Part shown: positions 1-5,138 of the stretch, one piece after another
How positions within the stretch are numbered: position 1 is the first letter of the stretch
Layout of the letters: each line of letters begins with the position of its first letter
Source of the DNA: an uncultured Eggerthellaceae bacterium
Lineage (GTDB): Bacteria > Actinomycetota > Coriobacteriia > Coriobacteriales > Eggerthellaceae
Assembly: GCA_934630905.1 (NCBI GenBank)
Contig: CAKTXN010000082.1
Span: 1 to 7,642, forward strand
DNA: 7,642 nt
Reading direction: 5' to 3'
Notes under the pieces: generated by a model
Databases searched by the model: none
What the model was told of the DNA's origin: nothing
Seen by the model: the letters and a program-made list of their open reading frames with translations, nothing else
Program-made: the position numbers and the translations under genes

Positions 1-34
1 ACTTAAAGAAACCGTCTACTTAAAGAAACCGTCG
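1..34. repeat. 17-bp tandem repeat across the secY stop codon
   Basis: Positions 1-16 and 18-33 are identical, making two adjacent 17-bp units (16 of 17 bases shared). The inner copy encodes the last SecY codons (Gly-Phe-Phe-Lys); the outer copy repeats them in another frame after the stop. The TAG stop (16-18) spans the junction of the two units. It could be a true slippage duplication or an assembly artefact, since it lies at the very edge of the window. Confidence 0.85.
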
Positions 35-1296
35 TAGTTGTACTCACGCAACTGCGAATCGACTTTCGCCATGGTATCCAGGGCAACGCCAATCATAATC
101 AGAATGGACGTACCGCCGAATGCCTGCACCAGGTTGTTGCCCGTGAAGAAGAAGATGATCGTAGGCACAACAGCAATTGCCGCAATGAACACGCCGCCAG
201 GCAGCGTAATGTGGCGAATAACGCTGCGAATGTAATCAACCGTTGCTTTACCAGGACGAATGCCCGGGATAAAGCCACCCTGCTTCTGAATGTTGCTTGC
301 GGTGTCTTCGGGGTTGAACACCATGCTGGTGTAGAAGTAAGCGAAGAACACGATAAGCAGAATCGTCAGAATCCAGTTGATCCAACCCGTAGAGATTGCA
401 TCGGCAAACGTAGTCAACCAACCTACGTTAAACAATGCAGCCAACTGAGCCGGGAAATACAAAATGCAGCTTGCGAAGATGATAGGGATAACACCCGCGG
501 AGTTAACCTTCAGCGGAATGTAGGTGGACTGGCCACCCATCATCTTACGTCCAGCAACACGGCTTGCATACTTCACCGGGATACGGCGCTGTGCGCGCTC
601 GACATAAATGATCAACGGAATGATGACCAAGATAATGGCAAGCGTCAGAACGGTGACCGCAATGCCCATGCCCGGATCGTTGTTCGTGCTGATGGAAGAG
701 AAGATTGCAGACGGCACGCGGGAAACGATGCTCACAAAGATGATAAGAGACATGCCATTGCCCACACCACGCTGGGTGATAAGTTCGCCCATCCACATGA
801 TGAATGCCGTGCCAGCAACCAGGGTAAATACAACCAAGAAGTCGGAAAGAAGTTCCGGAACTTCACTCGAGAAGGTGACGCCATAAGCAGCCGATTTGAA
901 GAGCAACAGGTAACCAATAGCGTTGATCAGGCCCAAACCCAAGGTCAGGTAACGAGTCACCTGGGTAATCTTTTTACGGCCGGTTTCACCTTCACGTGCC
1001 CAGTTACCAACGGCAGGAATAACCGTCTGCATCAGTTGCATAATAATAGAAGCAGTGATGTAGGGCATGATGCCCAGCGAGAACACGGAGAAGTTCGACA
1101 ATGCGCCACCAGTAAACAGGTCAAGCATTGCCATGGAAACGCCCGAATTCTCAAAGGACACGGCGAACTCATGGAACGGAATGCCCGGAACGGGCACATA
1201 CGAGCCAAAACGGTACAACGCAAGGATAGCGAGCGTGAAGAGGATCTTCTTACGCAGCTCGGGAACCTTGAATGCGTCAACAATCGAGCTTAGCAA
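16..1296 (-). CDS. secY: Preprotein translocase subunit SecY
   Basis: SecY forms the protein-conducting channel of the SecYEG complex in the cytoplasmic membrane; ribosomes or SecA dock on its cytoplasmic loops. The 426-residue product fits the family (E. coli 443). TM1 begins near residue 18 and is followed by the PVPGI motif at 35-39. The plug and TM2 region around residues 65-89 contains the family signature SLGIMPYITASIIMQ (73-87). A later cytoplasmic loop carries RRIPVKYASR, a conserved docking region, and the C-terminus ends in the usual GFFK. The start is TTG (1294-1296), chosen because MLSSIVDAFKVPELRKK is the typical N-terminus in related SecY proteins. It overlaps the rplO stop by 7 nt, suggesting translational coupling. 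The stop is TAG and lies on a short tandem repeat. Only 15 nt follow, so adk or map, commonly next, cannot be seen. Confidence 0.97.
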   Translation of the reverse strand: MLSSIVDAFKVPELRKKILFTLAILALYRFGSYVPVPGIPFHEFAVSFENSGVSMAMLDLFTGGALSNFSVFSLGIMPYITASIIMQLMQTVIPAVGNWAREGETGRKKITQVTRYLTLGLGLINAIGYLLLFKSAAYGVTFSSEVPELLSDFLVVFTLVAGTAFIMWMGELITQRGVGNGMSLIIFVSIVSRVPSAIFSSISTNNDPGMGIAVTVLTLAIILVIIPLIIYVERAQRRIPVKYASRVAGRKMMGGQSTYIPLKVNSAGVIPIIFASCILYFPAQLAALFNVGWLTTFADAISTGWINWILTILLIVFFAYFYTSMVFNPEDTASNIQKQGGFIPGIRPGKATVDYIRSVIRHITLPGGVFIAAIAVVPTIIFFFTGNNLVQAFGGTSILIMIGVALDTMAKVDSQLREYNYDGFFK

Positions 1297-1739
1297 GGCG
1301 CTTCAACCTTTCCTCCAGCTGCTTCAATCTTCGCCTTAGCGGAAGCAGAAACCTTGTCAACCTTAACGGTCAGAGCCTTGGTGATTTCACCGTCGCCCAG
1401 AACCTTAACCAGCGCATCTTCATGCTTGATAATGCCAGCAGCCTTCAAGCTTGCGCCATCGACAACTGCACCTGCTTCGAAATTCTCTTCCAAACGAGCA
1501 ACGTTCACTGGCAGGTACTCAACACGATTGATGTTGGTGAAGCCAGGGAGTTTAGGAAGACGACGAGCCAGCGGAGTCTGGCCGCCCTCAAAGCCGTTGC
1601 CCTTACCGCCACCAGCACGGGACTTCTGACCATTCATACCACGGCCAGAAGTCTTGCCGTGACCAGAACCGCAACCGCGACCAACGCGCTTGCGAGAATG
1701 ACGAGAGCCCTCTGCAGGTTGCAAATCTTTTAATTCCAT
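1290..1739 (-). CDS. rplO: 50S ribosomal protein L15
   Basis: L15 is a late-assembling large-subunit protein that threads a long basic arm into 23S rRNA. The 149-residue product (E. coli 144) opens MELKDLQPAEGSRHSRKR, then has a glycine- and arginine-rich extension around residues 20-62. It ends in the globular domain with the family motif starting KVLGDGEITKAL near residue 112. The ATG at 1737-1739 was chosen over an in-frame TTG at 1803-1805. It matches the family N-terminus and is preceded by a perfect AAGGAG at 8 nt (1748-1753). A structured 174-nt spacer separates it from rpmD, which is unusual for this gene pair. Its TAA stop overlaps the secY start. Confidence 0.97.
   Translation of the reverse strand: MELKDLQPAEGSRHSRKRVGRGCGSGHGKTSGRGMNGQKSRAGGGKGNGFEGGQTPLARRLPKLPGFTNINRVEYLPVNVARLEENFEAGAVVDGASLKAAGIIKHEDALVKVLGDGEITKALTVKVDKVSASAKAKIEAAGGKVEAPC
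1307..1316 (-). promoter_or_regulatory. Composite ribosome binding site for secY inside rplO
   Basis: Read on the minus strand this is GGAGGAAAGG. The AAAGG part lies 10 nt before the TTG start of secY and the GGAGG part 15 nt before it. The site lies within the last codons of rplO. It supports the TTG start, because no ATG or GTG in frame lies at a better distance. Confidence 0.6.
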
Positions 1740-1754
1740 GTTCAAAACTCCTTT

Positions 1755-1781
1755 TTCGCTTTGCGAATGCTTCTGCATTCG
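1755..1781 (-). promoter_or_regulatory. Two overlapping, mutually exclusive hairpins next to the rplO ribosome binding site
   Basis: Hairpin A pairs 1755-1759 with 1763-1767 (5 bp, TTCGC/GCGAA on the transcript, 3-nt loop). Hairpin B pairs 1764-1770 with 1775-1781 (7 bp, CGAATGC/GCATTCG, 4-nt loop). Bases 1764-1767 belong to both, so only one can form at a time. Hairpin A ends one base from the AAGGAG of rplO (1748-1753). The pairings are read directly; a switching role is inference. Confidence 0.5.
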
Positions 1782-1782
1782 T

Positions 1783-1802
1783 GCTGGCAGCTCGCCGCCA
1801 GC
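1783..1802 (-). repeat. 6-bp inverted repeat in the rpmD-rplO spacer
   Basis: GCTGGC at 1783-1788 pairs perfectly with GCCAGC at 1797-1802 around an 8-base loop. It lies directly upstream of the paired hairpins at 1755-1781 and so is part of a continuous run of structure ahead of rplO. No known motif is recognised. Confidence 0.5.
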
Positions 1803-1824
1803 CAACTTCCTTTATACATGCACA

Positions 1825-1858
1825 TGCGTTGCATGCCCGAATCGATGCATGCAACGCA
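1825..1858. repeat. Perfect 12-bp inverted repeat, possible operator or RNA hairpin
   Basis: TGCGTTGCATGC at 1825-1836 is the exact reverse complement of GCATGCAACGCA at 1847-1858, with a 10-base spacer that itself contains the palindrome ATCGAT. As RNA it would be a very stable stem. No U-run follows on the minus-strand transcript, so it is not a standard intrinsic terminator. A TACAAT hexamer (1860-1865) abuts the upstream arm, so as DNA it would sit where an operator normally lies. Function is unknown. Confidence 0.7.
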
Positions 1859-1859
1859 C

Positions 1860-1865
1860 ATTGTA
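1860..1865 (-). promoter_or_regulatory. Weak candidate -10 element upstream of rplO
   Basis: Minus-strand TACAAT matches five of six bases of the -10 consensus. No convincing -35 hexamer is found 16-18 nt upstream, and there is no extended -10 TG. Another -10-like hexamer, TATAAA, lies at 1811-1816, also without a -35. This is listed only because the long spacer would make room for an internal promoter driving rplO-secY. Confidence 0.2.
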
Positions 1866-1868
1866 CAC

Positions 1869-1892
1869 TAACGAGAATAATATGTTTCGTTA
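1869..1892 (-). repeat. 6-bp inverted repeat with AT-rich loop after rpmD
   Basis: TAACGA at 1869-1874 and TCGTTA at 1887-1892 are perfect reverse complements around a 12-base AT-rich loop. It lies about 20 nt downstream of the rpmD stop. There is no following U-run on the transcript, so a terminator role is not supported. Confidence 0.45.
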
Positions 1893-1913
1893 ATTTGCAT
1901 CCAGTCGATAAGA

Positions 1914-2099
1914 TTAAATCTCTTCGACCTTAACCAGATGCTTAACCTTGAAAATCATGCCGCGAACGCTGGGATTGTCAACTTTCTCAACGGTGCGACC
2001 GATTTTGCCCAGGCCCAGAGCTTTCAGGGTCAGACCCTGATCCTTCGGACGACCGATGGTGCTCTTGATTTGCGTAACGCGAAGCGTCTTCTCTGCCAT
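1914..2099 (-). CDS. rpmD: 50S ribosomal protein L30
   Basis: L30 is a small large-subunit protein that binds 23S rRNA. The 61-residue product (E. coli 59) shows the family pattern: a first strand LRVTQIKSTIGRP, then the Gly-rich LKALGLGKIGRTVEKVDNP, and a C-terminal VRGMIFKVKHLVKVEE. It starts with ATG 2 nt after the rpsE stop. Its ribosome binding site, AAGGAGG at 7 nt, is formed from the last rpsE codons, so the two genes are probably translationally coupled. Downstream lies a 174-nt structured gap before rplO. Confidence 0.97.
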   Translation of the reverse strand: MAEKTLRVTQIKSTIGRPKDQGLTLKALGLGKIGRTVEKVDNPSVRGMIFKVKHLVKVEEI

Positions 2100-2101
2100 G
2101 A

Positions 2102-2629
2102 TTATGCCTCCTTGGTGCCGAAGATCTTTGCAACGGAAACGCCACGACGAGCAGCAACTTCCTGCGGAGCCTCCATGAGCTTAAGGCCTTCTGCAGCTGC
2201 CTTCACAATGTTCAGGCAGTTGTCGGTGCCCAGAGACTTGGTGATGCAGTTCTTAACACCAGCAAGCTCCATGACGGCACGAACGGGGCCGCCGGCCATA
2301 ACACCGGTACCAGGCAGAGCCGGCTTCAGCAGAACGCGGCCAGCGCCATATTCGCCCATGATCTCGTGAGGCAGCGTGCCCTCGGGAGTCAAAGCAACCG
2401 AGAACATGTTCTTCTTTGCGTCCTCGACGCCCTTCTTGATGGCGTTCGGCACTTCAGCGGACTTGCCCATGCCAACGCCAACATGACCCTCTCCGTCGCC
2501 TACAACGACCAGAGCGGTGAAAGCCATGCGACGGCCACCCTTAACGGTCTTGGAAACGCGGTTGATGTAAACCACGCGTTCCTGGAGCTCAGGAGCCCCG
2601 GCATTTTCTTGCTTATTATTGCGAGCCAT
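2102..2629 (-). CDS. rpsE: 30S ribosomal protein S5
   Basis: S5 lies at the mRNA entry side of the small subunit and helps decoding fidelity and mRNA unwinding. The 175-residue product (E. coli 167) has a short variable N-terminus and then the loop INRVSKTVKGGRR (22-34), the region where spectinomycin-resistance changes occur; here it looks like the normal sensitive type. The S5 signature runs through about 32-64 (FTALVVVGDGEGHVGVG). The C-terminal domain contains LPGTGVMAGGPVRAVMELAG. An AAGGAG overlapping the rplR stop and a second AAGGA nearer the ATG both lie upstream. The 15-nt gap to rplR and 2-nt gap to rpmD fit an operon. Confidence 0.98.
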   Translation of the reverse strand: MARNNKQENAGAPELQERVVYINRVSKTVKGGRRMAFTALVVVGDGEGHVGVGMGKSAEVPNAIKKGVEDAKKNMFSVALTPEGTLPHEIMGEYGAGRVLLKPALPGTGVMAGGPVRAVMELAGVKNCITKSLGTDNCLNIVKAAAEGLKLMEAPQEVAARRGVSVAKIFGTKEA

Positions 2630-2644
2630 AGCTTCCTTCTCTCC

Positions 2645-3013
2645 TTAGAATACCAGACCTGCTTCACGGGCAGCTTCGGCCAGAGCCTTCACGCGACCGT
2701 GATACAGGTTGCCACCGCGGTCAAACACGATGGTCGTGATGCCAGCTTCAATGGCTTTCTTGCCAACGATTGCGCCGAATTCCTTAGCGCCTTCAATGTT
2801 GGCACCGTTCTTGCCGGTAGCCTTGAAGTCGGCGCCCAGGGTGGAAATGCCCAGAAGCGTTTTGTTCTGAGCGTCATCGACGAACTGAACGTAAATGTTA
2901 GAGTTGCTGCGGGTCACGCACAAACGCGGACGAGCTGCAGTGCCGGAAACCTTGCCGCGAACACGACGATGGCGACGACGCAAACCGGCTTGCTTTTTCT
3001 GAAGTTTATTCAT
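2645..3013 (-). CDS. rplR: 50S ribosomal protein L18
   Basis: L18 binds 5S rRNA together with L5 and anchors it in the central protuberance. The 122-residue product (E. coli 117) has the basic N-terminus MNKLQKKQAGLRRRHRRVR, then RPRLCVTRSNSNIYVQFVDD, and the conserved C-terminus FDRGGNLYHGRVKALAEAAR (97-116). The ATG has AAGGG at 6 nt. The gene is 31 nt after rplF, and its TAA is part of the TAAGGAG that can serve rpsE. Confidence 0.98.
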   Translation of the reverse strand: MNKLQKKQAGLRRRHRRVRGKVSGTAARPRLCVTRSNSNIYVQFVDDAQNKTLLGISTLGADFKATGKNGANIEGAKEFGAIVGKKAIEAGITTIVFDRGGNLYHGRVKALAEAAREAGLVF

Positions 3014-3044
3014 GATAATCCCTTCAATCAGATACCGTTATGCG

Positions 3045-3584
3045 TTAGTCCTTGCCAGCTTTGCCGGCCTTACGACGTACATTCTCGCCTTCGTAGCGAA
3101 TACCTTTGCCCTTGTAAGGCTCAGGCTTGCGCCATTTGCGAATGTTAGCGGCAACCTGACCAACTTGCTCTTTGCTGATGCCGGAAACGATGATCTCGGT
3201 CTGAGAGGGGCATTCGAACGAAATGTTCTTGGGGCACTCAATCAGAACAGGATGAGAGAAGCCGAGCTGCATTTCCAGGTCGTTGCCCTTCTTGGCAGCA
3301 CGATAACCAACGCCGACCAGCTGCAGCTTCTTAGAAAAGCCAGTAGACACGCCTTCAACCATGTTGTGCAGAAGGGTGCGGGTCAGGCCGTGCAGGCTCT
3401 TGGCCTCACGAGAGTCATCCGGACGCTCAACGGTGAGCACGCCATCGTTGAGGGAAATAGTGAGCATTTCAGCGAACGTGCGAGTAAGCTGACCCTTGGG
3501 GCCCTTTACCGTAACCGTTGCGCCATCGATGGTAACTTCAACGCCAGCAGGAACGGCGATGGGCATCTTACCGATACGTGACAT
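3045..3584 (-). CDS. rplF: 50S ribosomal protein L6
   Basis: L6 sits near the sarcin-ricin loop and the factor-binding site of the large subunit. The 179-residue product (E. coli 177) begins MSRIGKMPIAVPAGVEV, the standard N-terminus. It has the two tandem alpha/beta halves of the family and the signature PEPYKGKGIRY at 154-164. The C-terminus is lysine- and arginine-rich. The ATG has AAGGG at 7 nt and is 19 nt after the rpsH stop. Confidence 0.98.
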   Translation of the reverse strand: MSRIGKMPIAVPAGVEVTIDGATVTVKGPKGQLTRTFAEMLTISLNDGVLTVERPDDSREAKSLHGLTRTLLHNMVEGVSTGFSKKLQLVGVGYRAAKKGNDLEMQLGFSHPVLIECPKNISFECPSQTEIIVSGISKEQVGQVAANIRKWRKPEPYKGKGIRYEGENVRRKAGKAGKD

Positions 3585-3603
3585 ATCTTATCCCTTCCCT
3601 TTC

Positions 3604-3999
3604 CTACCAGATGTAAGCGATGACTTCGCCACCGATACCCTTGATGCGAGCATCGCGGTCGGCCATTACGCCTTCGCTCGTGGAAATAATTGCGGTACCC
3701 AAACCACCCAAAACGCGGGGCAGCTCATCCTTGCCGGCGTAAATACGCAGACCAGGCTTAGAGATGCGCTTGATGCCACGGATGGTCTTGGATTTCTTGC
3801 TGTACTTGAGGGTGATTTCAAGCGTAGCGCGCGGCTCGCCCGGAATAACCTCATAGCCCGCAACGTAGCCTTCTTCAGCCATGATGCGAGCGATCTCGAC
3901 AAGCTTTTTGCTCGACGGCATGGAAACCGTCTGCTTGCCAGCAGAGTTAGCATTACGCACGCGCGTAAGCATATCTGCAATGGGGTCGGTCAGTGCCAT
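3604..3999 (-). CDS. rpsH: 30S ribosomal protein S8
   Basis: S8 is a primary 16S rRNA-binding protein needed for central-domain assembly; in E. coli it also represses the spc operon by binding its mRNA. The 131-residue product (E. coli 130) begins MALTDPIADMLTRVRNA and contains the core motif STSEGVM (106-112) and the usual C-terminus GGEVIAYIW. The ATG has AAAGGAG (4008-4014) at 8 nt. The stop is TAG. A 107-nt gap with a compound hairpin separates it from rpsN. Whether S8 regulates this operon here cannot be read from the sequence. Confidence 0.98.
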   Translation of the reverse strand: MALTDPIADMLTRVRNANSAGKQTVSMPSSKKLVEIARIMAEEGYVAGYEVIPGEPRATLEITLKYSKKSKTIRGIKRISKPGLRIYAGKDELPRVLGGLGTAIISTSEGVMADRDARIKGIGGEVIAYIW

Positions 4000-4034
4000 T
4001 TTGTTTTCTCCTTTGGTTCGTGATGAATCTCACC

Positions 4035-4066
4035 GGCGGTTCGTCGGCGCCCTTAACGCCTCCGCC
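4035..4066 (-). promoter_or_regulatory. Compound hairpin in the rpsN-rpsH spacer
   Basis: An outer 5-bp stem (4035-4039 with 4062-4066, GGCGG/CCGCC on the transcript) encloses an inner 4-bp stem (4046-4049 with 4057-4060). A one-base bulge lies on one side and a six-base internal loop on the other. It lies about 20 nt upstream of the rpsH ribosome binding site. An asymmetric internal loop is compatible with a protein-binding leader, but I cannot match it to the known S8 site. Confidence 0.4.
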
Positions 4067-4106
4067 TGCACGAGAGATACACCTTGCGTAATTGGGGAAT
4101 CTTCTC

Positions 4107-4292
4107 TTACCAGGAAGCCTTGGTTACGCCGGGCAGTTCGCCTTTGTTGGCAAGTTCACGCAAGCAAACACGGCACAGGCCGAACTTGCGATAGTAAGAG
4201 CGAGGACGTCCGCAACGAGAGCAGCGATTATGCTGACGCGTAGAGAACTTCGGCTCGCGCTTCGCCTTGGCGATCATCGATTTCTTAGCCAT
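4107..4292 (-). CDS. rpsN: 30S ribosomal protein S14, zinc-binding type Z
   Basis: S14 binds 16S rRNA in the head of the small subunit. This is the short 61-residue form with a four-cysteine zinc site: Cys24-x2-Cys27 and Cys40-x2-Cys43, seen in NRCSRCGRPRSYYRKFGLCRVCLRE. The zinc-free form (about 100 aa) is typical of E. coli, whereas this form is common in Bacillota and Actinomycetota. The ATG has AAGGA at about 5 nt. Unlike most genes here it has long spacers on both sides: 83 nt upstream with a promoter-like motif and 107 nt downstream. This could reflect its own transcription unit or past replacement of the gene. Confidence 0.98.
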   Translation of the reverse strand: MAKKSMIAKAKREPKFSTRQHNRCSRCGRPRSYYRKFGLCRVCLRELANKGELPGVTKASW

Positions 4293-4317
4293 TCAGTTCC
4301 TTCTTTCTTTATCCTCG

Positions 4318-4340
4318 ACCCGCAGGGTTTTCCTGCGGGT
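4318..4340 (-). promoter_or_regulatory. 9-bp perfect hairpin in the rpsN leader
   Basis: ACCCGCAGG (4318-4326) pairs exactly with CCTGCGGGT (4332-4340) around a 5-base loop. In the direction of transcription it is followed by a purine-rich stretch, not a U-run, so it does not look like an intrinsic terminator. It lies between a candidate promoter (4367-4375) and the rpsN ribosome binding site and would be the leader hairpin of such a transcript. It could also be an RNA processing or stabilising element. Confidence 0.6.
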
Positions 4341-4366
4341 TCAAGTTCCAAATTTTTGGGCGCTCT

Positions 4367-4375
4367 ATTATAGCA
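4367..4375 (-). promoter_or_regulatory. Extended -10 promoter-like motif upstream of rpsN
   Basis: On the minus strand, immediately after the rplE stop codon, the sequence is TGCTATAAT, an exact extended -10 element (TGnTATAAT). The expected start site is around 4359-4362. No good -35 hexamer is seen 16-18 nt upstream, but extended -10 promoters can work with a poor one. A small palindrome, CCAAA/TTTGG (4348-4359), lies just downstream. The motif would drive rpsN and the genes after it. Confidence 0.5.
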
Positions 4376-4921
4376 CTAGTTGTTCTTAAAAGGGAAGCCC
4401 AGTGCGGTGAACAGAGCCAATGCCTCAGCGTTATCCTGCGTGGAGGTCACGAAGGTGATGTCCATGCCACGAGTACGATCCACCTTATCGTAGTCGATTT
4501 CAGGGAAGATAAGCTGCTCGGTGATGCCCAACGAATAGTTGCCACAGCCGTCGAAGCTCTTCTTGGAAATACCGCGGAAGTCACGAACGCGAGGAAGTGC
4601 GATGGACAGCAGACGGTCCAAGAATTCCCACATGCGGTCGCCACGAAGCGTTACCTTGCAGCCGATTGCCTGTCCCTCACGAATGTGGAAGCCAGCGATG
4701 GACTTGCGAGCACGCGTCACGCAAGGCTGCTGACCAGTGATAACGCGAAGGTCAGCCATAGCTGCATCGAGCAGCTTGGAGTCGCTCGATGCAGCGCCAA
4801 CGCCCATGTTGACAACGATCTTCTCAAGCTTCGGGCAGGTCATGGGGTTGGTCAGTCCCAGCTCTTCAAGGAGCTTAGGAGCAACTTCGGTCTGATACTT
4901 TTCCTTCAAACGAGGAGCCAT
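4376..4921 (-). CDS. rplE: 50S ribosomal protein L5
   Basis: L5 binds 5S rRNA and contacts the P-site tRNA and the small-subunit head. The 181-residue product (E. coli 179) begins MAPRLKEKYQTEVAPKL. It has the conserved KLEKIVVNMGVG, the central ITGQQPCVTRARKSIAGF, and LPRVRDFRGISKKSFDG. It ends in the family TALGFPF near the C-terminus. The ATG has AAAGGA at 8 nt (4930-4935). The stop is TAG and directly precedes a promoter-like motif. A 217-nt structured gap separates it from rplX, far longer than usual for this pair. In E. coli the start region of this gene is the S8 repression target. Confidence 0.98.
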   Translation of the reverse strand: MAPRLKEKYQTEVAPKLLEELGLTNPMTCPKLEKIVVNMGVGAASSDSKLLDAAMADLRVITGQQPCVTRARKSIAGFHIREGQAIGCKVTLRGDRMWEFLDRLLSIALPRVRDFRGISKKSFDGCGNYSLGITEQLIFPEIDYDKVDRTRGMDITFVTSTQDNAEALALFTALGFPFKNN

Positions 4922-5138
4922 GGTTTCAATCCTTTCGATGATTTGAACACAGGATTTCTGACCCTGCGTCCCAGCGCGGTTTCCCCCGCTGGGTCATAAA
5001 CAATTACAAAGCGAGAAGGTGCTTCCCTTGCGGATGCCCACAGGCGGAAAGGTTCTCCGTCGCGCGCCTTAGCACGCGCAGGAAACTTCAATCGCCCAAT
5101 AAGCCCGCTTGGGAAGCGTTCGAGCAGTTCCTTGGGAA
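4922..5138 (-). other. 217-nt structured spacer between rplX and rplE
   Basis: No ribosomal-protein reading frame lies here. Visible structure on the transcript, in order, is: CGCTT/AAGCG (5107-5119, 3-nt loop); two copies of TTCCCAAG (5131-5138 and 5108-5115); GCGCG/CGCGC (5062-5066 with 5075-5079); and a strong 7-bp stem CCCAGCG/CGCTGGG (4970-4976 with 4987-4993). The last competes with GACCC/GGGTC (4960-4964 with 4991-4995). No convincing promoter or terminator was found. One frame is open across the whole gap but lacks a clear ribosome binding site. A regulatory leader for rplE is possible. Confidence 0.5.
4970..4993 (-). promoter_or_regulatory. 7-bp hairpin upstream of rplE
   Basis: CCCAGCG (4970-4976) and CGCTGGG (4987-4993) are perfect complements with a 10-base loop that may close further by GG/CC pairs. 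It lies about 35 nt before the rplE ribosome binding site. An alternative 5-bp stem (4960-4964 with 4991-4995) uses some of the same bases, so two folds exclude each other. There is no following U-run. Confidence 0.5.

Noticed and set aside
211..1293. 360-codon plus-strand open frame opposite secY
   Set aside because: It is antisense to a clear SecY, its product is rich in His, Arg, Asn and Asp with no recognisable domain, and it has no ribosome binding site; this is a shadow of secY codon usage.
1740..1805. 22-codon N-terminal extension of L15 from a TTG at 1803-1805
   Set aside because: The L15 family starts at the ATG at 1737-1739, which has a perfect ribosome binding site; the extension would translate through the hairpins.
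1825..1858. The 12-bp inverted repeat as an insertion-sequence end or CRISPR repeat
   Set aside because: Only one copy is seen, no transposase or target-site duplication is present, and there is no repeat-spacer periodicity.
2366..3148. 260-codon plus-strand open frame opposite rpsE and rplR
   Set aside because: Antisense to two unmistakable ribosomal protein genes and spanning their junction; no family resemblance.
4318..4340. The 9-bp hairpin as an intrinsic terminator
   Set aside because: No U-run follows it on either strand, and the operon continues into rpsN.
4996..5030. Promoter in the AT-richer part of the rplX-rplE gap
   Set aside because: A TGTAAT hexamer is present on the minus strand, but no -35 or extended -10 accompanies it.
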